A stretch of DNA of 64,000 nucleotides from Paenibacillus pini JCM 16418 (lineage in GTDB: Bacteria > Bacillota > Bacilli > Paenibacillales > Paenibacillaceae): contig NZ_BAVZ01000015.1 of NCBI RefSeq assembly GCF_000576305.1, positions 1 to 64,000 on the forward strand, written 5' to 3'. Both the position numbers and the translations under genes were made by a program. The notes below the pieces were generated by a model. The model saw only the letters and a program-made list of their open reading frames with translations, ran no database searches and had not been told where the DNA came from. Of this stretch, positions 12,093 to 21,191 are shown piece by piece (position 1 is the first letter of the stretch; every line of letters begins with the position of its first letter).

Positions 12093-12979
12093 TTACTTAA
12101 TGCCTGTTAGGACTATACCTTCTACGAAACGCCGCTGGGCTACGGCGAACAGGGTGACTATAGGTACCATGGCCAGTACGGAAGCGACCATAAGCAAGTG
12201 CCAAGGTGGAATTCTAAACCTCGAAGAGGTTAGGGATGACATTCCGACTGGTAGTGTAAACTTATCTGCTGAACTTAAGTAAAGTACTGGTGTCAGAAGG
12301 TCATTCCAGCTGTAAATAAAAGCGAAAATGGCGACCGTTGAAAGAGCGGGCCCAGATAATGGTAGGGCGATTTGGCGCCACATCCTAAACTCTGTACATC
12401 CATCAATACGACCAGCATCGAACAATTCATCTGGCAGAGTAGAGAAGAACTGACGCAGAAGGAAGATGTTATACGCTGATCCAAAGAATGCAGGTACAAT
12501 CAGTGGAAGGAATGTATCAATCCAGTTCATTTTAGAGAATAAAATAAACTGAGGAATCATAATTGCCGGATAAGGCAGCATCATCGTACTTAGTAGAAGC
12601 ATGAACCATAGGTTACTCCCTTTACCGCGGTATCTTGCGAATCCATATGCAGCAAGAGCAGATGAGAGCAATGTACCGATGACGGTAAGCACACCAATAA
12701 TTAAGCTGTTCATATACATGGTGCCGAAGTTCAGTGTTTTGAAAATATCTACGTAGTTGCTCCACTGCCATGTCTCAGGTAAAAAGGTTGGTGGAAACTT
12801 CAGCAGTTCGCGTTTCGACTTTAACGACGTGGACACCATGAAGAATAAAGGTAGCAGCATCAGGGCTGTCGATACAATTAAAGCGATGAAGCTTGCTATA
12901 CGTACCGGATCAATATTACGTTTACGATGTGAAGGTGAAGAAGAAGATTCTGGCTATTTATGGCCGGAAATGTACTCAT
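12093..12979 (-). CDS. ABC sugar permease, MalG type (frameshifted near start)
   Basis: The start ATG at 12979 overlaps the previous stop as ATGA. After MSTFPAINSQ the frame breaks at 12948-12949. One extra A there leads into SSSSPSHRKRNIDPVRIAS and the first helix, giving 295 residues. The EAA loop is visible as DELFDAGRIDGCTEFRMWRQIALPLSGPAL, the contact with the ATPase. C-terminal QRRFVEGIVLTGIK is typical of CUT1 permeases. It forms the channel with the MalF-type partner encoded just before it. Confidence 0.88.
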
Positions 12980-13869
12980 CGGCGTCCGCCCCCTTCATAA
13001 TGAACATAACGGTTAGAGAATTTCATAATGAGCGCAGTGAACAGCATAACGACAACGAGTAGTACCCAAGCGAGTGCGGATGAGTAACCTGCACGGTATT
13101 CTTTAAATGCGCTGGTATACAAGTTGTATACGTAGAACCAAGTGGAGTAGTTCGGTCCACCTTGTGTCATTACAAATGCTTGTGTGAACACTTGGAAGGA
13201 ATCGATTACACCCATGATGAATTGGAATAATAATATTGGTGATATCATTGGGAGCGTTACGTTTAAGAAAATTCTGAAACGACCGGCTCCATCCAGTTTG
13301 GCAGCTTCGACCAAGCTTGAGGGCACACCTTGCAACCCGGCAAGGAATAGAATCATACCTGTGCCTGCAGTCCATAGGGACATGATGATTAGTGCATAAA
13401 GAGCTGAACCTGGATTCATGAGCCATGCTGGACCGGCGATGCCGAACCAAGATAGCATGTAATTGAACAATCCGATTTGTGGATTGAAGATCCAGTACCA
13501 TAGCAGGGACATCGCTACGCCTGAAACCATACTTGGGAAGTACATGGCTGTACGGAAGAAACCGCGAAAGGGTATTTTTTGATTAAGCAGCATCGCGAAT
13601 CCTAATGAAAGTAACAGCATAATAGGTACGCTAATGAAGGTATATCTGAGCGTTACCGTTACCGATTTCCAAAACAGCTCACTGTGGAACATTTCTTGAT
13701 AATTCGCCAGCCCCACGTATTTAGGCGGATGAATGATGTCGTAGTCTGTGAAGCTGTAATAAAGCGATGATAGAATAGGGTATAAAGCAAAGATAATGAA
13801 GCCGATTAACCATGGTGAAATGAATAGATACATATAAAGCGTTTGTCGCCGGCTTTCGCTAAGTTTCAC
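12976..13869 (-). CDS. ABC sugar permease, MalF type
   Basis: 297 residues, GTG start with a weak AAAGG upstream. Six membrane helices, beginning YLFISPWLIGFIIFALYPILSS, and an EAA loop SLVEAAKLDGAGRFRIFLNVTLPMISP are typical of CUT1 sugar importers. It is the first gene of the operon, and its stop overlaps the next start by four bases, indicating coupled synthesis of the permease pair. An upstream promoter, two palindromes and a cre site point to specific induction plus carbon catabolite repression. Confidence 0.93.
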   Translation of the reverse strand: MKLSESRRQTLYMYLFISPWLIGFIIFALYPILSSLYYSFTDYDIIHPPKYVGLANYQEMFHSELFWKSVTVTLRYTFISVPIMLLLSLGFAMLLNQKIPFRGFFRTAMYFPSMVSGVAMSLLWYWIFNPQIGLFNYMLSWFGIAGPAWLMNPGSALYALIIMSLWTAGTGMILFLAGLQGVPSSLVEAAKLDGAGRFRIFLNVTLPMISPILLFQFIMGVIDSFQVFTQAFVMTQGGPNYSTWFYVYNLYTSAFKEYRAGYSSALAWVLLVVVMLFTALIMKFSNRYVHYEGGGRR

Positions 13870-13910
13870 TGAAACACCAACCTTTCAACGTGTAGTATAA
13901 GTTAAAGCGC

Positions 13911-13926
13911 TTAAACTTTTGGGTGC
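13911..13926. promoter_or_regulatory. LacI-type operator palindrome 1
   Basis: GTTAAAGCGCTTAAAC is a near-perfect palindrome around AAGCGCTT, within the leader of the sugar operon. Its form suits a LacI-family dimer; the operon's own LacI protein is the obvious candidate. Confidence 0.65.
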
Positions 13927-13972
13927 AAGACTGCTTGAAAATATAATCTTTAGGGTGGGTATTAAATTGAAA

Positions 13973-13987
13973 GTTAAAGTGCTTTAA
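13973..13987. promoter_or_regulatory. LacI-type operator palindrome 2
   Basis: TTAAAGTGCTTTAA is a second copy of the same motif, about 62 bases from the first. Two spaced copies would permit looping by a tetrameric or paired repressor. Confidence 0.6.
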
Positions 13988-14011
13988 TTTCGCCTTTGAC
14001 CTAATGACAAT

Positions 14012-14040
14012 ATCATAGTGGATGCTTTATAAATAATCAA
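14012..14040 (-). promoter_or_regulatory. Predicted sigma-A promoter of the sugar operon
   Basis: On the minus strand TTGATT (14040-14035) and TATGAT (14017-14012) are separated by 17 bases. Transcription would start near 14005, leaving a leader of about 135 bases that holds both palindromes. The remaining gene-free DNA up to 14448 is AT-rich with nothing else recognised. Confidence 0.6.
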
Positions 14041-14054
14041 CCCTTTTTTTATTT

Positions 14055-14069
14055 ATGCAAACGCTTACT
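14055..14069. promoter_or_regulatory. CcpA cre site
   Basis: ATGCAAACGCTTACT fits the consensus WTGNAANCGNWNNCW at every position. It lies just upstream of the predicted -35 box of the sugar operon, suggesting catabolite control by CcpA. Confidence 0.75.
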
Positions 14070-14448
14070 GTAAGGTAATATAACATTATTATTTTTAGTG
14101 GGAAAGTTGTTGTACTGATATGCTATATATAATCCACCTAATAAATAAAATTATGTTCTTAGGTAATTATTTGTGTAAATTTATATTACATAAAAACATC
14201 TCTGAACGGTTATTTTAAATAAATACATTACATATACTTCACATTTAATTGGGGATTATTTTAAGATAGAAGCCAAATAATAACGGTTAGATACGCATGT
14301 AATGGTTATCGAATATTTGCACTTCAAGCAACTGAATAGTATAATGTAAATAATATAGTTACAGTTTCAATGTGTTCCATATAGTTTGATGTTTTAAGAC
14401 TTTTTACTGTATACCTTAAGTTGAGTTCACGTGAGGAGGATTTTACGT

Positions 14449-15183
14449 ATGATGAATATAGAGATTTGGTCCGATTTTGCTTGTCCGTTCTGTTATATTG
14501 GGAAGCGGCGTTTTGAAGAGGGTCTTCAGCAGTTTGCACACCGAGATCAGGTAGAGATTACATTCCGTAGCTTCGAGCTAGCTCCTGACGCACCTGTAGA
14601 CAATGACCAAAATATGCACAGCATCCTAGCATCGAAATATGGCATGAGTCTAGAGCAAGCGAAAGCGGCGAACGATAATCTGACAGAACAAGCAAAGGCT
14701 GTTGGACTTACCTACCATTTTGACACCATGATACCAACGAATACTTTTGATGCTCACCGCATGACACATTGGGCGGCAGAGGCGGGTAAGCGTTATGATA
14801 TGACCGAACGACTCTTCAAAGCTTACTTCACAGATTCGGCTCATATTGGTGATCGAGAGACTTTGATTCGTTTAGCTGGAGAAATAGGGCTTGATGCGCA
14901 GGCAGCAGCTACGATGTTAGAAAGTGATGCTTACAAGGATGATGTACGCAGAGATGAGCAGGAAGGTAGTCAACTTGGAGTTACAGGTGTTCCTTTCTTC
15001 GTTATCAATCGCAAATATGGCATTTCCGGAGCTCAGCCTCCAGAGGCATTCGTAGAAACGCTCAATAAAGTGTGGCAGGAGGATCATCCGCTAACACTTT
15101 TAAATGAGGAAGGAACGGAATCTGACGCGGCTTGTAGTGATGGTGCATGTCATGTACCTGGTGCGCAAAAGACGACAGAGTAA
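14449..15183 (+). CDS. FrnE-like DsbA-family thioredoxin-fold oxidoreductase
   Basis: 244 residues. ATG at 14449 is chosen because GAGGAGGA lies 9 bases before it; a GTG at 14431 is in frame but would include the ribosome binding site. The N-terminus IEIWSDFACPFCYIGKRRFEEGL has a CPFC active site in a DsbA/2-hydroxychromene-carboxylate-isomerase fold, and the cis-Pro segment is GVTGVPFFVI. The end is Cys-rich (AACSDGACH). It has no signal peptide, so it acts in the cytoplasm, probably as a disulfide oxidoreductase or isomerase. Confidence 0.88.
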   Translation: MMNIEIWSDFACPFCYIGKRRFEEGLQQFAHRDQVEITFRSFELAPDAPVDNDQNMHSILASKYGMSLEQAKAANDNLTEQAKAVGLTYHFDTMIPTNTFDAHRMTHWAAEAGKRYDMTERLFKAYFTDSAHIGDRETLIRLAGEIGLDAQAAATMLESDAYKDDVRRDEQEGSQLGVTGVPFFVINRKYGISGAQPPEAFVETLNKVWQEDHPLTLLNEEGTESDAACSDGACHVPGAQKTTE

Positions 15184-15202
15184 TTCATTAGAATAGCTTA
15201 AA

Positions 15203-15245
15203 GGCAGTCCTTAGAGATTCATATCTCAGGGACTGTCTTTTTTAT
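15203..15245 (+). terminator. Intrinsic terminator
   Basis: GGCAGTCC...GGGACTGTC with inner AGAGATTC/ATATCTC pairing and a T6 tract after it. Confidence 0.82.
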
Positions 15246-15425
15246 TAAGGTACTTTTTCTCTATTAAATAAATTTCTTAATATGACAATTTTCTTCACAT
15301 ATTAGTAGGAGTTTTCTACTAAATTTACGTAAAAAATGCCGAAAAACCTAACATTATATACCCATCTGTCCGATATGTGAGATATGATGTTTATATTCAA
15401 ATATAGGAATTGGAGGGAAATTACA

Positions 15426-17819
15426 TTGTATATGAGATTCAAAAAGGCTTTGGTTATGTCACTGGTATTGGTGTTGTGCGTGGCCTACTCAGGAACAAGT
15501 TGGGCTGCAACGGCGGATTTGACGAAGCTGGTTCTGTCCAAGAACCAAGCGACTCTTGAAATCGGGGATACCGCTGATATCACGGCGACGGGTGTATATT
15601 CCGACAGTACGACAGCAAATGTAACCATTAAAACGAGCTGGAGTAGCGGAGACACTTCAGTGGCGACAGTATATAACGGTACCATTACGGCAAAAAGTGA
15701 AGGAACTACAACCATCACGGCATCTTATAGTACGGCTGCTCCACAATCTGTGGTCGTAAACGTGACCAAGAAGGTAAAAGCGCTGACGAAGGATGTTCAG
15801 AGTCTAGATCTGAAAATGAATTCAGAAGCAGACATTCAATTGACTGCTACTTATACTGATAATACAACAGAGAATGTGTCTACTAAAGCAGAATGGTCAA
15901 CGGACAACAGTAATGTTGTAACGGTTGTTAACGGTAAGGCGAAGACGTTTCGTTCTGGTACGGCGACAATTACAGCCACTTACGGTAAACAAACGGTGAC
16001 AATACCTGTTAGCGTTGAACTAGTAAAGCGGCTTGAGGCAAAGGAAACCCAAATCAGTATGCTTTTGAAGGAAAAGAAAACGGTCTTATTGACTGCAACT
16101 TATCCAGATGGCACGCCTAAGGATGTTACAAAGGATGCTGAATGGTCATCTAGTAATGAGGCAGTAGCCGACGTTATCAATGGTGAGATTAATGCATATA
16201 TGTCGGGTTCAGCTGTAATTACAGCTAAATACGGTTCCAAAAGTGTAAATATTCAAGTGGATGTCGATAAGACACGCAAGCTTGTAGCAAATAAAACAGA
16301 TATTTTTATGCGAGTTGGTGGCACGCCAGAGAAAATTGCTCTAACCGCAGTATATCCAGATAAGACGCCAGCGAATGTAGATGTAACAAAAGATGCTGTC
16401 TGGACATCCAGTAACGAGAAGATTGCTTATGTGAATAAGGGTGTCATTACAGCGGAATCAGCGGGTGCTGCGATTATCTCGGCTAAATACGGGGATAAAA
16501 CAGTTACGATTAATGTTGATGTCGAAATTCCACGCCACTTAGAGCTGGTAGAAGAAGTATCTATGAGTGTGAATGAGAGCAAGACTTTAACGCTGAAAGC
16601 TAAATATGCTGGCGTTACGGGTGATGGCGAAGATGTAGCAGCTAAAGCTGAGTGGAAGTCAAATAAAGAAGATATAATCTATGTAACTGGCGGCAAAATT
16701 ACAGCTTATAAAAAGGGTCAAGCCCAAATTAGCGCTACGTATGGCGGAGTTACGGTAACAACGAATGTATCAGTCGACATGCCTTCCAAAATCGATATTT
16801 CTGCCAAGAAAGTATCACTTAAAGTTGGTGGGGTATACCCGGCAAGTGTCGTATTGAACTACGGTAAGGATAAAGTAGAGAACGTAACAAGCAAGGCTGA
16901 ATGGAGCTCTAGTAAAAGTGATGTCGCTACCGTTGATGAGAATGGTGTTGTAACGGGTGTGGCTATGGGATCTTCGACGATTACTGCCAAATATGATAAT
17001 AAATCCTATACCATGAGCGTAGAGGTTGGATTGGTGACGAAGTTGAATGCCGATGTGCAAATCATTGTGCTGTCATCTGGGGAGAAGAAGCAAGTCACCC
17101 TAAGCGCTACAGATTCATCAGGGAAAAATGTTGAATTACCTGAAGTCATTTGGAAATCTAGCAACGCTTCCATCGCAGCGGTTAGTAACAGTGGTATTGT
17201 TACAGGTAACAAGTACGGTAAGGCGAATATCACAGCAGAGTCTGGTGGCCAAAAAGTAACCATTCCCGTTGAGATCGATGTGGTGCAGAAGATTGATGCT
17301 ACCGTAGGTAAAGATAGCAATAAGGTCTCGATTGATTTCCTTAGCTTGCAATCTCAATCCAAGGATAATAAAGTCGCGCAAGTGAATGTAACCATTACGC
17401 TTAGTGATGGATCGACAAGAGATATAACTAAACAAGCAGACTGGACTACGTCTAGTTATAAGGTTGCTAGTGTTGACGCGGGTAAAGTCACGGCTATGGC
17501 ATACGGTAAAACAAGTATAACAGCTAAATATGCGGGTAAATCCCTACGTATTCCTGTTGACGTCGATACTCTTAAATATTTAGAAACAGATAAGGTCGCA
17601 ATTAAAATGAGCGTAGGCCAGGATGTAAACATTGTTGCTACTGCAACGTATGCAGACGGAACTGAAGGTAATGTGTCCAAGCCTGCACTATGGACTACAT
17701 CCAAGCTGTTAACTGCGAGTGTTAAGGATGGAAGAATTTTAGCCACAGGTAAAGGTAAAGCGACGATTACGGTAAGCTTTGGTGGTAAGAGAGCTAAGGT
17801 TATCGTGACGGTTGAATAG
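15426..17819 (+). CDS. Secreted protein with nine bacterial Ig-like (Big_2-type) repeats
   Basis: TTG at 15426 is chosen because GGAGGG lies 8 bases upstream; ATG at 15432 is the alternative. The signal peptide FKKALVMSLVLVLCVAYSGTSWA is followed by nine Ig-like repeats of about 80-90 residues. Each has the pattern L-x-x-x-G-x-x-x-x-L-T-A-x-Y, W-x-S-x-N/D, V-x-x-G-x-I/V-T-A, G-x-A-x-I-T-A-x-Y-G. No anchor, SLH or enzymatic domain is seen, so it is likely released or wall-associated. The repeats are divergent at the sequence level. Adhesion or matrix function is only a family-level guess. It stands alone between two terminators. Confidence 0.87.
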   Translation: MYMRFKKALVMSLVLVLCVAYSGTSWAATADLTKLVLSKNQATLEIGDTADITATGVYSDSTTANVTIKTSWSSGDTSVATVYNGTITAKSEGTTTITASYSTAAPQSVVVNVTKKVKALTKDVQSLDLKMNSEADIQLTATYTDNTTENVSTKAEWSTDNSNVVTVVNGKAKTFRSGTATITATYGKQTVTIPVSVELVKRLEAKETQISMLLKEKKTVLLTATYPDGTPKDVTKDAEWSSSNEAVADVINGEINAYMSGSAVITAKYGSKSVNIQVDVDKTRKLVANKTDIFMRVGGTPEKIALTAVYPDKTPANVDVTKDAVWTSSNEKIAYVNKGVITAESAGAAIISAKYGDKTVTINVDVEIPRHLELVEEVSMSVNESKTLTLKAKYAGVTGDGEDVAAKAEWKSNKEDIIYVTGGKITAYKKGQAQISATYGGVTVTTNVSVDMPSKIDISAKKVSLKVGGVYPASVVLNYGKDKVENVTSKAEWSSSKSDVATVDENGVVTGVAMGSSTITAKYDNKSYTMSVEVGLVTKLNADVQIIVLSSGEKKQVTLSATDSSGKNVELPEVIWKSSNASIAAVSNSGIVTGNKYGKANITAESGGQKVTIPVEIDVVQKIDATVGKDSNKVSIDFLSLQSQSKDNKVAQVNVTITLSDGSTRDITKQADWTTSSYKVASVDAGKVTAMAYGKTSITAKYAGKSLRIPVDVDTLKYLETDKVAIKMSVGQDVNIVATATYADGTEGNVSKPALWTTSKLLTASVKDGRILATGKGKATITVSFGGKRAKVIVTVE

Positions 17820-17963
17820 TCTAAATTGTAGCCATATAATCATCTGAATGTTTAGCAAGCACCAAGATGGACAGTTTGGCGGTTAACTTGTAAAAGTTTA
17901 ACCTTAGTTCGACCTTAGTTTGAGCGAGAGTTGTAGTTAAATTTAGTTAGAGAAAGCTAGACG

Positions 17964-18012
17964 AAAAGAGCCTCCTACGATACCCATTGGGTACAGTAGG
18001 AGGCTCTTTTTA
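17964..18012. terminator. Terminator between convergent genes
   Basis: AAAAGAGCCTCCTAC pairs with GTAGGAGGCTCTTTT around a loop that also pairs (TACCCA/TGGGTA). T-rich ends exist on both strands, serving the Ig-like gene (+) and the divergent tubulin-locus arm (-). Confidence 0.9.
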
Positions 18013-18046
18013 TAGAATGGAATGTTCTTATCAAACGAACTCATAC

Positions 18047-19807
18047 TTATTCGAGTTTCTCTACTTCAAATACAGGTACGCTTACGGGCTCTGTGGTTTG
18101 ATCCCCGTTTAAATAGATTTCCTCAAAGGTAGTGAATATACCTGTGACCGTATTCATACCCTCGGTGAATACAACATTCCCTCTCAATAACACGTACGAA
18201 TCGCCCATCTCTGCTAATGCAGTTCCTTCTGACATGCCTACCACTGTTGCATAGCAGCTGAATCTTACTTTCTCATTGGCATGTCCCAAGAGGTCTTTGA
18301 CTAATATCTCTGTATAGTCTTTTGGATATCCTGTGAATTCATAATGATCTGCTGTACGCGTATATATGGCCTGCTGCTGGGTGTTCACGTCTCCTTCGGG
18401 ATTCGTGACAAGCAGTGTCTTGTCCGGCTGAACCTGATAGCTATCAGCAGCAAACTGGAAGATCTGTACCATACGGTCCTGTTGTACCTCATAGGCTGTA
18501 AACAGGCTCTTACGTACCGTAGATGCTGCTTTAATGAGAATGACGGGTGTAAGATTAGTACTTAGTGATTTCTCAAGCGATATCTGCTGGATGGCAATAT
18601 CCTTCGGATAGTCCTGACTGGACATTATTTGTGTTTGGTCGTCATTGTTCATTTTTGCAAAATAAATAATATTCTGCTCATCCGCACCCAAGGCATAGGC
18701 TTTGCCGCCGAAATCCCCACTTCCGCCACTTACTTGGCTGTAGGTACGCGAGCTGTCACTGCTTTGCAGCAGCCTGATTGGATCATGGATCGTCCAAGCT
18801 AAATTAGCAGCCTTGATATCCTCTGTCGTGTCTCGGTAGCTTGCTAACGCTTCGTAGATTTGGATAGCGGCTGGAAAGTCAGCTTTTTTAATCTTACGTT
18901 TTGCTGTTTTCATCCAGGTGCTGATTTGACGTTCAATCCAAGGCTGTACTTTCGATGTATAACCAGCTGCAGCTACGAATGTGGAATAGGCTCTCGCATG
19001 AGCTGCAAAGTTTGCTGGACTTTCTCCGTCGATGTCTTTCTCAAGCAAGGTACGAGTGAGTTTCTCATCTTGAGCGGCTACCCAATTAGCCTTTATATTC
19101 TGTGACTTATAGCTGTTCAGCATGACAGCGGACTGCTCAAGCATTGCCGAGAATTTCCCCTCAGCTGCAAGACGAGCTAGAACGGCCTCATCATACGACT
19201 GAAACTTGGCCTCCAGTTGCTTAGACTTCTGCTCCGCACTTCCATAGAATACATCCGGAATGCGAAGTAGATTCCACTTGAATGTATCGTCTGTGTACGT
19301 TCCTTTGCTCAGAGCATCTTGCATTTGATTATAGTAAAAGGCCTTGAATTGCTGAAAATATTGAGTGATATCTTTGGATAAGTCATATGCAGCCGATATC
19401 TTTGGATAGTAGGTAGCATATAATCCTCCTGAACTCATATAGCGGAGCTGAACCGCCTGTAAGTCGGAATAGACCTCCATAAAAGAAGTGAAGTTGCTTT
19501 GTCTACCCGCTCGTTCAATACGCTTATCCAGCTCCCCTAGTGATTGCTTCATGAGCGTAATAGGCTGCAGTTCCCGAAGTTTTGCTGCAATAGCAGCCTC
19601 ATGATAACGAATCGCTTTATTACTTTTCGCTTGCTGATACAGTTCCTCCGCACGGAGGAGGTCTTTCTTAGCGTACATACGCTCGGCTTCATCTAAAGTA
19701 TGAATCTTACGATTAATCTCATATCCCTTCACACCAATAAGGATAAATACCGCCGCACACAATAAAATTAATAAATTACGCAGGGTTAGTGCTCTAATTA
19801 TCGTCAT
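18047..19807 (-). CDS. Membrane-anchored protein of the tubulin-like locus, function unknown
   Basis: 586 residues. A single N-terminal membrane helix (LLILLCAAVFILIGVKGYEI) is followed by a large soluble part predicted outside the membrane. Residues ~35-330 are helical with TPR-like character (AERMYAKKDLLRAEELYQQAK; KKADFPAAIQIYEALASYRDT). Residues ~350-586 are beta-rich with many short strands and may form a propeller- or sandwich-like domain. No catalytic motif is seen. It starts 15 bases after the zinc-ribbon gene's stop, so they are co-transcribed. Likely an extracytoplasmic partner of the VWA proteins encoded on the other strand; that is inferred from position. Confidence 0.7.
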   Translation of the reverse strand: MTIIRALTLRNLLILLCAAVFILIGVKGYEINRKIHTLDEAERMYAKKDLLRAEELYQQAKSNKAIRYHEAAIAAKLRELQPITLMKQSLGELDKRIERAGRQSNFTSFMEVYSDLQAVQLRYMSSGGLYATYYPKISAAYDLSKDITQYFQQFKAFYYNQMQDALSKGTYTDDTFKWNLLRIPDVFYGSAEQKSKQLEAKFQSYDEAVLARLAAEGKFSAMLEQSAVMLNSYKSQNIKANWVAAQDEKLTRTLLEKDIDGESPANFAAHARAYSTFVAAAGYTSKVQPWIERQISTWMKTAKRKIKKADFPAAIQIYEALASYRDTTEDIKAANLAWTIHDPIRLLQSSDSSRTYSQVSGGSGDFGGKAYALGADEQNIIYFAKMNNDDQTQIMSSQDYPKDIAIQQISLEKSLSTNLTPVILIKAASTVRKSLFTAYEVQQDRMVQIFQFAADSYQVQPDKTLLVTNPEGDVNTQQQAIYTRTADHYEFTGYPKDYTEILVKDLLGHANEKVRFSCYATVVGMSEGTALAEMGDSYVLLRGNVVFTEGMNTVTGIFTTFEEIYLNGDQTTEPVSVPVFEVEKLE

Positions 19808-19822
19808 ATCTCTATAGCCTCT

Positions 19823-20758
19823 TCAATCCCAGTTTTGAAAATCGGGGTCCCAGCGATATTTTTCATGATATATCGAGGATACTTCGTCTCTAAGTCCGTT
19901 CCAGTTGCTACTGGGATTACGGCGCACCAACTGATACAGGCGTAAGAAGCGATCTTTTGGCAATAAAATTGCATATCGATGGATGAAATCAGGATAGGTA
20001 TCTACATATTTCTTTAATCGAACACATGCGCCGACAACGGAGGCTAAGATTTGCTTGCCCTGAGGCATCATGAGAATATGAGATTCATAGTTCAGTACAT
20101 ACTGGATGGTTTTGGTTTTGATCATGTCCCGTTTAATTTTAGCGATTTCACCAATATAAGCTGCAAGCTCTTGGTCAAAATCTTTGAGTAAAAGTGGCTC
20201 CAGCTCTAGATCCATATCTTTGCGTAGAACAAAGGTCTGCAAGAGAACAACTTGCTGTAGGCGAATCCGGTCATTATGTACAACCGTTGCCATTTCACGC
20301 AATATTTCATATGTGAGCTTCTCGTCTTCTTTGAGTGCAGCTGAGGCCGTGCCACGGTTCAGTTCGATGCCAGCTCGTATGTTCTGCGCCGTTGAGTTCA
20401 TCAATTGGTTAAGCTTACGGAATGTCTCTGATGGCAACATCTTCTGTTGTACTTTCCATAGCAAACCAGTCAGAACGATCCCAACGACCAAGCTAATAAT
20501 CATTTGCATCACAGTCGGACTGAGCAATATGGCAATGAGCGTCATTAACAGCGATATCAATTTTACATTTAGCATCGAACGACGGGTGCGGGCCTGAGCA
20601 TAATCCATGATTGGAACCAAGGAGTGCTTTCCGCAGGAAGCACATGTATCCTCCCAAAGAATCGTATATTGGTGGCAGTTTTTACAAACCCTTAACTTTT
20701 CATAGGCATATCGCGTCTTAGTATACGGTTTTAGCTGTACGGGTCTTTTTTTAACCAT
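19823..20758 (-). CDS. Zinc-ribbon membrane protein of the tubulin-like locus
   Basis: 311 residues. The N-terminal zinc ribbon has Cys25-x2-Cys28 and Cys39-x2-Cys42. Two adjacent membrane helices lie at about residues 60-102 and place both ends in the cytoplasm. The remaining ~200 residues are helical and charged. The start ATG overlaps the stop of the upstream 50-residue peptide gene. No family is recognised. A second zinc ribbon occurs in the GTPase of the same locus. Role inferred: membrane-bound scaffold or adaptor. Confidence 0.72.
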   Translation of the reverse strand: MVKKRPVQLKPYTKTRYAYEKLRVCKNCHQYTILWEDTCASCGKHSLVPIMDYAQARTRRSMLNVKLISLLMTLIAILLSPTVMQMIISLVVGIVLTGLLWKVQQKMLPSETFRKLNQLMNSTAQNIRAGIELNRGTASAALKEDEKLTYEILREMATVVHNDRIRLQQVVLLQTFVLRKDMDLELEPLLLKDFDQELAAYIGEIAKIKRDMIKTKTIQYVLNYESHILMMPQGKQILASVVGACVRLKKYVDTYPDFIHRYAILLPKDRFLRLYQLVRRNPSSNWNGLRDEVSSIYHEKYRWDPDFQNWD

Positions 20759-20903
20759 GATGTTCCCCCGTTTGGTTGATGATAGAAATCAATGTTTGGT
20801 CTAAATCTTCAGAAGACGGCGTATTTTTTCTGTGACTGAAATAAGCTATACATTTGATTCCAATAAAAAGAAACAAAACGCCAAGACATCCGTATGCAAT
20901 CAT
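20751..20903 (-). CDS. 50-residue single-pass membrane peptide
   Basis: ATG at 20903 with AAAGGAA about 8 bases upstream; stop TAA at 20751-20753 overlaps the ATG of the zinc-ribbon gene. The peptide has one hydrophobic helix (MIAYGCLGVLFLFIGIKCIA) followed by a short polar tail ending GEHHG. The stop/start overlap and good ribosome binding site support it as a real first gene of the minus-strand arm. No family is recognised. Confidence 0.6.
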   Translation of the reverse strand: MIAYGCLGVLFLFIGIKCIAYFSHRKNTPSSEDLDQTLISIINQTGEHHG

Positions 20904-21191
20904 ATCAAATGTTCCTTTCGGTAAAAATGTTTAGTCCATTTATGATATAAGGCTTTATACCCAAGTATGCAATGCGGGCTTGAAACATTGAATTATGCTG
21001 GGTTTAATTATATCATAATGGCATAGTAATGGCAGATTTTACATCGTTCTGGAAGCTGGTAGCGAAAGATGGAAAAGATTCGCACACTTTTTTTGTTATT
21101 TTTAAAATAATCTTAAGTATTTCTTAAGACTTTTTGCCTAGAGTTAATAAAGTTATACATTACATTAAGGTACAAGTGAAGGAGCTACAAT
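20904..21191. other. Divergent promoter region of the tubulin-like locus
   Basis: 288 AT-rich bases between the two arms. It contains a palindrome TCTTAAG-TATTT-CTTAAGA (21111-21129), a plausible operator for the plus-strand arm, and several weak -10-like boxes. No convincing sigma-A pair could be fixed on either strand. Confidence 0.45.
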
